A DNA stretch of 5,170 bases from Alkaliphilus sp. (lineage in GTDB: Bacteria > Bacillota > Clostridia > Peptostreptococcales > Thermotaleaceae): positions 1-5,170 of the forward strand of contig JAGXRU010000077.1 of assembly GCA_018335765.1 (NCBI GenBank), given 5' to 3'. Under the pieces are notes generated by a model. The model did not search any database. It had not been told where the DNA came from and worked only from the letters and a program-made list of their open reading frames with translations. How positions within the stretch are numbered: position 1 is the first letter of the stretch; each line of letters starts with the position of its first letter. Shown piece by piece: positions 1 to 5,170 of this stretch. Position numbers and translations under genes: made by a program.

Positions 1-1916
1 CTTTTCAATATGGAATAGATGGAGTTAGTGGTGGACTGATAGGCGATACTCTTAGTATCATAGGACTTAATTTCTTTGGACTTATAGGAAGTTATGTCAT
101 TTCAATAACATTGATGATTGTAGCCTTTGTTTTGCTAACTCAAATTTCAATCGTTAGAGTTCTTAAATATTTTAAACAAAGAGTCTGCGATACCATAGCT
201 TTTTTACTAAGCAAGTTTAAAATTCAAAAAAAAACAAAATATTCTAACTTGGATATGGCTCAAGAGGTCGTTTTAAACCTAAACAATAGTTATGCAGAAG
301 CAAGTGAATATACTACCAGTGAACAAACTAGTGAGAAAATTAGAACTCTTGATTTCAAAAGAGATCCCTTAGAAGGAAAGATTGTCAACTTGGAGGAAGC
401 AGGAAAAAAATTAAGAAAACAGCAAGTGAATAATGAATCGGATAGTTCGCCTATAAATATACTGATTGGAAATTCACCATCTTTGAATGATTCATATCGT
501 TTACCCACAGTAGATTTATTGGATGCAGTTATTGTATTGAACACTAAAAAGGATAAAAAAGAAGTAGTAAATAAGGCTAGAATATTAGAAGAAACATTAG
601 GAAACTTCGGGGTAGAAGCAAAAGTTATACAAATTAGTCAAGGACCAACTATTACCCGTTATGAAATTCAGCCTAGCTCTGGGGTAAAGGTTAGTAGAAT
701 TGTAGCTCTAGCAGATGATATAGCTTTGAATTTAGCAGCAACTAATATTAGAATTGAAGCACCAATTCCGGGAAAAGCAGCTGTGGGTATTGAAATACCA
801 AATGATAACATTTCAACCCTTAGTTTGAGGGAAGTGTTGCAAAGTGATCAGTTTATTAGTAGTGATTCAAAGTTGACCTTTGTACTTGGAAAAGATATTG
901 CAGGCAATCCAATAACTGCAGATTTAGCGAAGATGCCACATTTGCTCATAGCAGGAGCTACAGGATCAGGAAAAAGTGTATGTGTAAATACTTTAATTTC
1001 CAGTATTTTATTTAAGGCAAGTCCAAAAGAAGTAAAGTTGCTTTTGATAGATCCTAAAGTTGTAGAATTAAGTAACTATAATGGAATTCCTCATCTCTTG
1101 ATACCTGTAGTAACAGATCCTAAAAAAGCATCTTCAGCATTAAACTGGGCGGTTCAGGAGATGAGCAATAGATATAAGTTGTTTGCTTCTAAAAATGTAA
1201 GGGATATAAATAGCTATAATGAAAAAATACAAAAGGAAAATTTAGAAACTATTCCTAAAATAATTATTATAATTGATGAATTAGCCGATTTGATGATGGT
1301 GGCACCTGGTCAGGTTGAGGATGCTATTTGCAGATTAGCTCAGATGGCAAGAGCAGCAGGAATGCATCTTATCGTAGCCACTCAAAGGCCGTCGGTGGAT
1401 GTCATAACAGGAGTGATAAAAGCGAATATTCCGTCTCGTATAGCTTTTGCAGTTTCATCTCAAATTGACTCTAGAACCATAATAGATATGGGAGGTGCAG
1501 AAAAGCTGTTAGGAAAAGGTGATATGCTTTTCTATCCAGTAGGAGCATCTAAGCCCAAGAGGGTTCAAGGAGCTTTCATTTCAGATGCGGATGTTGAAAA
1601 AATAATAAAGTACATTAAAGATCAATCTTCAGAGAACAACTATGAAAATGAAATTGTAGAAAGTCTTGAAAATAGCTATAAGGAATCCGAGAGTGTCGTG
1701 GATGAACTATTAGAACAAGCTATTGACCTGGTGGTACAGTCTGAACAAGCTTCTGTTTCAATGCTTCAAAGAAGATTTCGAATAGGATATAATAGAGCCG
1801 CAAGACTAATGGATGAAATGACAGAAAGAGGTATTGTAGGTGAGCATGAGGGTAGTAAACCAAGACAAGTGCTTTTGTCAAAAGAAGGTCTTGAAGAAAA
1901 GAAGAGTAGGATTTAA
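1..1916 (+). CDS. ftsK: DNA translocase FtsK/SpoIIIE, 5'-truncated by window edge
   Basis: Membrane-anchored, ATP-driven double-stranded DNA pump that moves chromosomal DNA through the division or sporulation septum. The frame is open from base 3 with no stop, so the gene starts off the window; the TTG at 111 is an internal Leu codon. Counting from base 3, 637 residues are visible. Residues about 25-46 form the last transmembrane helix, preceded by a Gly-rich stretch (VSGGLIGDTL) typical of the family. A variable charged linker follows to about 165, then the alpha domain. The RecA-like motor has Walker A AGATGSGKS (317-325), Walker B IIIIIDELADLMM (from about 420) and the QRPSVDVITG motif (461-470). 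The C-terminal winged-helix gamma domain (about 564-626, with RRFRIGYNRAARLMDEM) reads polar DNA motifs in known relatives. About 100-200 N-terminal residues with the other membrane helices are probably missing. FtsK and SpoIIIE cannot be told apart from sequence here, although the context resembles the spoIIIE locus of Firmicutes. Confidence 0.96.
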   Translation, partial: FQYGIDGVSGGLIGDTLSIIGLNFFGLIGSYVISITLMIVAFVLLTQISIVRVLKYFKQRVCDTIAFLLSKFKIQKKTKYSNLDMAQEVVLNLNNSYAEASEYTTSEQTSEKIRTLDFKRDPLEGKIVNLEEAGKKLRKQQVNNESDSSPINILIGNSPSLNDSYRLPTVDLLDAVIVLNTKKDKKEVVNKARILEETLGNFGVEAKVIQISQGPTITRYEIQPSSGVKVSRIVALADDIALNLAATNIRIEAPIPGKAAVGIEIPNDNISTLSLREVLQSDQFISSDSKLTFVLGKDIAGNPITADLAKMPHLLIAGATGSGKSVCVNTLISSILFKASPKEVKLLLIDPKVVELSNYNGIPHLLIPVVTDPKKASSALNWAVQEMSNRYKLFASKNVRDINSYNEKIQKENLETIPKIIIIIDELADLMMVAPGQVEDAICRLAQMARAAGMHLIVATQRPSVDVITGVIKANIPSRIAFAVSSQIDSRTIIDMGGAEKLLGKGDMLFYPVGASKPKRVQGAFISDADVEKIIKYIKDQSSENNYENEIVESLENSYKESESVVDELLEQAIDLVVQSEQASVSMLQRRFRIGYNRAARLMDEMTERGIVGEHEGSKPRQVLLSKEGLEEKKSRI

Positions 1917-1929
1917 ATCCTACTCTTCT
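1900..1929. repeat. Perfect 30-bp inverted repeat over the ftsK stop codon
   Basis: Bases 1900-1914 (AGAAGAGTAGGATTT) are the exact reverse complement of 1915-1929 (AAATCCTACTCTTCT). The TAA stop of the translocase gene (1914-1916) sits at the centre. As RNA this would form a stem of about 13 bp with a tiny AU loop. On the plus strand the following bases are AATAATTACC, with no T-run, so it is a poor classical intrinsic terminator. On the minus strand it is followed by TTTCTTC, somewhat T-rich, but no minus-strand gene points at it. It may act as a 3'-end hairpin protecting or ending the ftsK mRNA, or as a weak terminator. The repeat itself is certain; its function is inferred. Confidence 0.7.
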
Positions 1930-2018
1930 AATAATTACCATGAATACTTTCGCTTGTACATAATCTTCTAGAAAAAACAAAAATGGCAGATAATAAATTG
2001 AGTAAGTTAGTTGAAAAC
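1930..2018 (+). other. Intergenic leader before mnmH; no assigned function
   Basis: This stretch lies between the palindrome after ftsK and the ribosome binding site of mnmH. It holds an 8-bp palindrome TTCTAGAA (1966-1973), a second copy of TCTTCTA (1964-1970; first copy 1924-1930 in the hairpin arm), and an A-rich run (1972-1983). A 14-codon open frame, ATG at 1983 to TAA at 2025-2027, ends two bases before the mnmH start codon but has no visible Shine-Dalgarno sequence. A GATAAT hexamer (1989-1994) could be a -10 element, but no good -35 lies at the right distance. An mnmH promoter may be here; none can be named with confidence. Confidence 0.35.
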
Positions 2019-2032
2019 GAGGGATAAAAGTG
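2019..2032 (+). promoter_or_regulatory. Ribosome binding site and GTG start of mnmH
   Basis: GAGGG at 2019-2023 is followed by a 6-base spacer and GTG at 2030-2032. An in-frame TGA at 2012-2014 lies just upstream and no ATG occurs between, so the GTG is the only start that fits both the Shine-Dalgarno sequence and the expected N-terminus of the rhodanese domain. Confidence 0.75.
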
Positions 2033-3091
2033 CATAATCTTATCAAAATAGAAGAAGGCTTGAAATTAGACAATAAAATATTTATTGATGTTAGATCACC
2101 TGCTGAATATGAGGAAGCCACCATACCAGGGGCGATTAATGTACCACTTTTAGAGGATCAAGAAAGGACCGCTGTTGGTACTGTATACAGAAATGAAAGC
2201 ATTGAAAAAGCTAAACAATTAGGAATAAGCTTCGCTTCTCATAAACTTCCGGAAATATTTAAGCTTATTAACCAATTTCATACAGAAAATAGAATTGTTA
2301 TAATCTTTTGCTGGAGAGGAGGAATGAGAAGTAAATCAGTTTGTTCTTTTCTTAACTCCCTTAATTTAAGTAGGGTTTATCAACTTGTAGGTGGATATAA
2401 AGCCTATAGAAAATTTGTTGTTGAATACCTTGAGAATAAACCTAAATCCTTTCGATTTTTAATGCTTCATGGCTTAACTGGCGTTGGAAAGACGCATATT
2501 CTCGAAGAATTAAAGCGAATGGGAGAATCTATACTAAACCTAGAAAATTTAGCAAATAACAGTGGATCTGTATTTGGTAACATTCTTTTTTGTGAAAAAT
2601 CTCCTTCTCAAAAACAATTTGAGTCATATATATTTAATGAGCTATATCATGCTAAACGCAAAACCATATTTGTTGAAAGTGAGAGCAAAAGAATTGGCAA
2701 TGTCCAAATACCAGAACCTCTATTTGAAAAAATGATGAATGGATATCATATATTAATCAAAACTGATATAGAGAATAGAATAAGGATTATAAAAAAAGAT
2801 TATGTGAATTCAAATCAGGATGAAAAAATTATTGCTGCCATAGGACATCTGAGAAAAAAGGTGGGTCATCAATTGGTAGAAGAATTAATTTTAAAGATAA
2901 AAAATAAAGTTTATGATCCTGTGATTAGAACACTTATTGATATTTATTACGACCCGCTATATAAATACTCAATTAATAAATATGAAAAATACGATTTAAC
3001 CGTAGATTATGATATAATTGCTGAGGTATTTCCTTTATTAATTGAATTTAGTAAATCTGTAGAAGAAGAGTCGAAAGGAGTTTTGGAATGA
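2030..3091 (+). CDS. mnmH: tRNA 2-selenouridine synthase (MnmH/SelU/YbbB)
   Basis: Replaces sulfur by selenium at C2 of the wobble 2-thiouridine (U34) in tRNAs for Lys, Glu and Gln, using selenophosphate made by SelD; in characterised enzymes the reaction passes through a geranylated thiouridine. The protein has 353 residues, close to the 364 of the E. coli enzyme. The N-terminal rhodanese domain (about 1-130) carries IDVRSPAEYEEATIPGAINV (19-38) and the active loop CWRGGMRS (94-101) with Cys94 as predicted catalytic Cys. A P-loop domain follows with GLTGVGKT (148-155), then VESESKRIGNVQIPEPL (215-231) and the conserved C-terminal YYDPLYKY (306-313). The motif read DLEGLARHRGSAFG in E. coli is NLENLANNSGSVFG here (170-183), so several usually conserved positions differ. 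It starts with GTG behind GAGGG, and its stop overlaps the rimO start in ATGA, suggesting coupled translation. Family assignment is firm; whether the enzyme selenates is unproven, because selD is not in the window. Confidence 0.95.
   Translation: MHNLIKIEEGLKLDNKIFIDVRSPAEYEEATIPGAINVPLLEDQERTAVGTVYRNESIEKAKQLGISFASHKLPEIFKLINQFHTENRIVIIFCWRGGMRSKSVCSFLNSLNLSRVYQLVGGYKAYRKFVVEYLENKPKSFRFLMLHGLTGVGKTHILEELKRMGESILNLENLANNSGSVFGNILFCEKSPSQKQFESYIFNELYHAKRKTIFVESESKRIGNVQIPEPLFEKMMNGYHILIKTDIENRIRIIKKDYVNSNQDEKIIAAIGHLRKKVGHQLVEELILKIKNKVYDPVIRTLIDIYYDPLYKYSINKYEKYDLTVDYDIIAEVFPLLIEFSKSVEEESKGVLE
3074..3090 (+). promoter_or_regulatory. Ribosome binding site and ATG of rimO inside the mnmH 3' end
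   Basis: AAAGGAG (3074-3080), a near-ideal Shine-Dalgarno sequence, lies 7 bases before ATG (3088-3090) and within the last codons of mnmH. The ATGA overlap puts the mnmH stop (TGA 3089-3091) on the rimO start, the usual arrangement for reinitiation by the same ribosome. Confidence 0.85.
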
Positions 3092-4425
3092 ATCTGAATG
3101 TATTAATAGAATCCTTGGGGTGTGCTAAGAACCTTGTTGATTCTGAAACGATGATGGGGATTCTATCTCATAATAGCTTTAAGCTTACTTCAGCGAAGGA
3201 AGAAGCTGATGTAATCATAGTTAATACTTGTGGCTTCATAGAGTCTGCCAAACAAGAATCCATAGATACCATTCTTGAATTGGCTAAGTATAAGAAGAAT
3301 GGAAAATGCAAGATTCTGGTGGTATCTGGCTGTTTGGCTGAAAGATATTCTGAGGAATTATTAAAAGAGCTTCCCGAAGTTGATGCTATCGTGGGAACGG
3401 GCAACTTTCCAGAAATAATTCAAGTAATTGAAGATGCAATAAATGGAAGTAGGATTGTGAGAGCTGGAAATATTGATGCAGAAATATCTGAAGACTTACC
3501 AAGGATTATAAGTACTCCAAACAATTCAGCTTATCTGAAAATTGCTGACGGTTGTGATAATTGTTGTACATATTGTATCATACCAAAGTTAAGAGGAAAG
3601 TATAGAAGCCGAAAGATAGAACACTTATTGCTAGAAGCAGAGCAAATGGCAGCAGCTGGTATAAGTGAATTAATAATCATAGCACAGGATACTACTAGCT
3701 ATGGAATTGATATTTATCATGAATATAAACTATCTGAATTACTGCAAAGATTATGTACTATCGATGGACTCAAATGGATAAGATTACTCTATTGTTATCC
3801 AGAACAAATTACCGATGAATTAATTGCTGTTATAGCTCAAGAAGAAAAGATATGCAAATATCTAGATATCCCGATACAACACTGCAATGATATTATTTTG
3901 AAAAAAATGAACAGAAGAACGAACAAGGAAAATATCCTTGGTGTCATTCGAAAATTGAGAAGAAGCATACCAGATATACATTTGAGAACTTCTTTGATCG
4001 TGGGATTCCCTGGTGAAACAATTGAGCAGTTCAAAGAATTAGAAGAATTTGTTAAAGCCATAGAATTTGATAGACTGGGTGTCTTTCCATATTCCATGGA
4101 GGAGGACACAGCAGCGGCACTCTTTCTTAATCAGATTGCAGAACCTGAAAAACAGAAAAGACTAGAAGTTATTATGACTTTGCAACAAAAAATCTCATTA
4201 GAAAAAAACAAGAAGAAAATTGGATTTTTTTATGATATACTTATAGAAGAAAAAATTGAAGAAGGTGTATATCTTGGCAGAACCCAATATGATACTCTGG
4301 AAATTGATGGTGTTGTATATATTAATACTATCAAAATGATTGATATAGGAACCTTTGTGAAGGTGAGAATAGTTGATGCCTTAGAATATGATTTATTAGG
4401 AGAGATGGTAGATGAATCTAGCTAA
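3088..4425 (+). CDS. rimO: Ribosomal protein S12 methylthiotransferase RimO
   Basis: Radical-SAM enzyme that adds a methylthio group to the beta carbon of a conserved aspartate of ribosomal protein S12 (Asp89 in E. coli, near the decoding centre). The 445 residues match the family length. The N-terminal methylthiotransferase domain begins LIESLGCAKNLVDSETM (6-22), which separates RimO from its paralogue MiaB, and has Cys12, Cys48 and Cys82 for the auxiliary 4Fe-4S cluster. The radical-SAM domain has ADGCDNCCTYCIIPKLRGKY (153-172), with Cys156, Cys160 and Cys163 as the CxxxCxxC triad, then LDIPIQHCND (259-268) and SLIVGFPGET (302-311). A C-terminal TRAM domain (about 376-440) ends with YDLLGEMVD and binds the S12 substrate in known relatives. 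All six cluster cysteines are present, so it looks intact. It overlaps mnmH by 4 bases and pgsA by 14. The rimO-pgsA order is frequent in Clostridia, as far as I recall. Confidence 0.97.
   Translation: MNLNVLIESLGCAKNLVDSETMMGILSHNSFKLTSAKEEADVIIVNTCGFIESAKQESIDTILELAKYKKNGKCKILVVSGCLAERYSEELLKELPEVDAIVGTGNFPEIIQVIEDAINGSRIVRAGNIDAEISEDLPRIISTPNNSAYLKIADGCDNCCTYCIIPKLRGKYRSRKIEHLLLEAEQMAAAGISELIIIAQDTTSYGIDIYHEYKLSELLQRLCTIDGLKWIRLLYCYPEQITDELIAVIAQEEKICKYLDIPIQHCNDIILKKMNRRTNKENILGVIRKLRRSIPDIHLRTSLIVGFPGETIEQFKELEEFVKAIEFDRLGVFPYSMEEDTAAALFLNQIAEPEKQKRLEVIMTLQQKISLEKNKKKIGFFYDILIEEKIEEGVYLGRTQYDTLEIDGVVYINTIKMIDIGTFVKVRIVDALEYDLLGEMVDESS
4398..4414 (+). promoter_or_regulatory. Ribosome binding site and start of pgsA inside rimO
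   Basis: AGGAGA (4398-4403) precedes ATG at 4412-4414 by 8 bases, within the final codons of rimO. The start yields MNLANKLTIARIFLVP, the expected N-terminus of PgsA, so the 14-base overlap with rimO is real and not an artefact of start choice. Confidence 0.8.
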
Positions 4426-4945
4426 TAAGCTAACAATTGCCCGTATTTTCTTAGTTCCAATCTTTATGATAGCCCTTTTAAATAAGATTCCATATGGTAT
4501 TTATATTGCTGCCACTATATTTACTATAGCAGCTATTACGGATACTCTTGATGGATACATAGCTCGAAGCAGAAATCAAATTACTAAGTTTGGAAAATTT
4601 ATGGATCCGCTTGCTGATAAACTTCTAGTTACCGCAGCACTTGTTTCTCTTGTGCAAATGGGAAAATTGTCAGCTTGGATTGTTGTGATTATTATTTCGA
4701 GAGAGTATACAATTAGTATATTAAGAGCTGTTGCAGCCTCTGATGGGATTGTCATATCAGCAAGTGTATGGGGAAAGTTAAAAACCATAGCTCAAATAAT
4801 AGCAATTATTTCTATAATGATTGATAATTATCCTTTTAGCATAATTAATTTTCCTTTCAGTACAATTGCATTATGGGTGGCAGTAGCACTAACAATTATT
4901 TCAGGAATTGACTATTTATATCTAAATAAAAATATTTTACGGTAA
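4412..4945 (+). CDS. pgsA: CDP-diacylglycerol-glycerol-3-phosphate 3-phosphatidyltransferase
   Basis: Integral membrane enzyme that joins CDP-diacylglycerol and glycerol 3-phosphate to give phosphatidylglycerol phosphate and CMP, the committed step to phosphatidylglycerol and cardiolipin. The 177 residues are close to the 182 of E. coli PgsA. The N-terminus NLANKLTIARIFLVPIF is characteristic. The CDP-alcohol phosphotransferase signature D(x2)DG(x2)AR(x8)G(x3)D(x3)D is complete, with Asp44, Asp47, Gly48, Ala51, Arg52, Gly61, Asp65 and Asp69; the aspartates bind the metal ions and include the catalytic base. Several hydrophobic helices are visible at about 8-23, 28-43, 71-96, 120-136 and 147-166, as expected for a protein with about six membrane spans. 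The similar enzyme phosphatidylserine synthase is less likely given the N-terminal motif and the neighbours: pgsA before cinA is a common Firmicute order. It is last in the mnmH-rimO-pgsA unit and its stop codon falls inside a terminator stem. Confidence 0.96.
   Translation: MNLANKLTIARIFLVPIFMIALLNKIPYGIYIAATIFTIAAITDTLDGYIARSRNQITKFGKFMDPLADKLLVTAALVSLVQMGKLSAWIVVIIISREYTISILRAVAASDGIVISASVWGKLKTIAQIIAIISIMIDNYPFSIINFPFSTIALWVAVALTIISGIDYLYLNKNILR
4908..4936 (+). promoter_or_regulatory. Weak candidate sigma-A promoter for cinA
   Basis: TTGACT (4908-4913, five of six matches to TTGACA) is followed after 17 bases by AATATT (4931-4936, four of six matches to TATAAT), inside the 3' end of pgsA. 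A transcript from here would start near 4943, almost at the first base of the terminator stem. In AT-rich DNA such matches occur by chance, so this is only a candidate. It is listed because cinA otherwise has no visible promoter downstream of the terminator. Confidence 0.2.
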
Positions 4946-4980
4946 TAAGGCAACCTTCTTGCTTTATTACTGTTTTTTTT
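4942..4980 (+). terminator. Rho-independent terminator after pgsA
   Basis: GTAATAAGGCAA (4942-4953) pairs with TTGCTTTATTAC (4959-4970) around a CCTTC loop, giving a 12-bp stem with one G-U pair (4949 with 4963). TG and a run of eight Ts (4973-4980) follow. This is a textbook intrinsic terminator. The TAA stop of pgsA (4943-4945) lies in the left arm, so a ribosome finishing pgsA would cover part of the stem. It should end much of the mnmH-rimO-pgsA transcript before cinA. Confidence 0.88.
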
Positions 4981-4984
4981 ACAG

Positions 4985-5002
4985 AAAGGAGTTGCGAAAA
5001 TG
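4985..5002 (+). promoter_or_regulatory. Ribosome binding site and ATG of cinA
   Basis: AAAGGAG (4985-4991) lies 8 bases before ATG (5000-5002). It starts only 5 bases after the T-run of the terminator, leaving no room for a separate promoter between terminator and gene. Confidence 0.85.
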
Positions 5003-5170
5003 AATTGTACGATCCTCAGTGTGGGGACTGAACTATTGATTGGTCAAATAACGAATACAAATTCAGTGTATCTATCCAAGCAATTAAATTTATTAGGTAT
5101 TAATGTTTTATACCACTTTACAGTGGGTGACAATAAAACTAGACTAGAAGAAATTCTTAAATATTCTATA
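5000..5170 (+). CDS. cinA: CinA family protein, N-terminal part, cut by window edge
   Basis: The first 57 codons are present and the frame is open to the edge. MNCTILSVGTELLIGQITNT at the N-terminus, followed by NSVYLSKQLNLLGINV and a VGDN motif at about residues 43-46, is the start of the MoCF-biosynthesis-like (molybdopterin-binding fold) domain of CinA (COG1058). Full-length CinA proteins usually have about 410 residues, with this domain followed by a C-terminal domain that in relatives deamidates nicotinamide mononucleotide to nicotinate mononucleotide; the N-terminal domain of some homologues has ADP-ribose pyrophosphatase activity. Only part of the first domain can be seen, so which activities this protein keeps is unknown. 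In many Firmicutes cinA precedes recA and is linked with competence or DNA damage; here recA is expected beyond the edge but not seen. It is separated from pgsA by a 54-base gap with a strong terminator. Confidence 0.93.
   Translation, partial: MNCTILSVGTELLIGQITNTNSVYLSKQLNLLGINVLYHFTVGDNKTRLEEILKYSI

Noticed and set aside
111..116. TTG/ATG at 111-116 as the true start of the translocase
   Set aside because: The frame stays open to base 3 and the upstream residues continue the family's membrane region, so these codons are internal.
290..544. Minus-strand open frame opposite the ftsK linker
   Set aside because: Shadow of the ftsK coding frame; no ribosome binding site and no family resemblance.
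1942..1965. GAATA and CATAATC as a sporulation sigma-G-type promoter
   Set aside because: The hexamer-like matches are good, but the 12-base spacing is shorter than expected for that class, so chance is the better explanation.
1989..1994. GATAAT as a sigma-A -10 element for mnmH
   Set aside because: No acceptable -35 sequence lies 16-19 bases upstream and there is no extended -10 TG.
1720..2124. Minus-strand open frame of 134 codons spanning the ftsK-mnmH gap
   Set aside because: It is antisense to the conserved ends of two firmly identified genes, has no Shine-Dalgarno sequence before its ATG, and its protein resembles nothing I recognise.
3168..3404. Minus-strand open frame inside rimO (a similar one at 3837-4109)
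   Set aside because: Shadows of rimO, which is a full-length conserved gene in the plus strand.
4576..4788. Minus-strand open frame inside pgsA
   Set aside because: Shadow of pgsA, including its catalytic motif; no independent coding evidence.
1..5170. CRISPR array, tRNA or rRNA gene, insertion sequence, selenocysteine insertion element
   Set aside because: No regular repeats, cloverleaf, transposase motif or terminal repeats were seen, and no in-frame UGA occurs within a recognised gene.

Overview
The window is AT-rich (about one third G+C by eye) and entirely plus-strand. It looks like a chromosomal housekeeping segment of a low-GC Firmicute, probably of class Clostridia. This rests on the gene order (FtsK/SpoIIIE translocase, then rimO, pgsA, cinA), the strong AAAGGAG ribosome binding sites and the AT-rich codon use. 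In many Firmicutes, including Bacillus subtilis, pgsA-cinA is followed by recA, so recA probably lies just beyond the right edge. Genus cannot be fixed from this sequence.

Layout: (1) bases 1-1916, the 3' part of a DNA translocase gene (ftsK/spoIIIE) whose start lies off the left edge. (2) 1900-1929, a perfect 30-bp inverted repeat centred on that gene's stop codon. (3) 1917-2029, a 113-base gap with no convincing gene. (4) 2030-3091, mnmH (selU), tRNA 2-selenouridine synthase, with a GTG start. (5) 3088-4425, rimO, the methylthiotransferase of ribosomal protein S12, overlapping mnmH by 4 bases. (6) 4412-4945, pgsA, phosphatidylglycerophosphate synthase, overlapping rimO by 14 bases. (7) 4942-4980, a clear intrinsic terminator that begins inside the pgsA stop region. 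(8) 5000-5170, the first 57 codons of cinA, running off the right edge.

mnmH, rimO and pgsA form a tightly packed unit with overlapping ends, so they are probably cotranscribed and translationally coupled. Two of the three products act on decoding: MnmH modifies the wobble uridine of certain tRNAs, and RimO modifies S12 near the decoding centre. PgsA supplies anionic phospholipid. The translocase and CinA flank this unit and are each separated from it by a hairpin.

This is mostly an ordinary region, and I see no sign of an undescribed multi-gene system, mobile element, defence locus or CRISPR array. The points worth a second look are the presence of mnmH at this locus, its altered P-loop-domain motif, the perfect palindrome over the ftsK stop codon, the unexplained leader before mnmH, and the terminator placed only about 20 bases before the cinA start.
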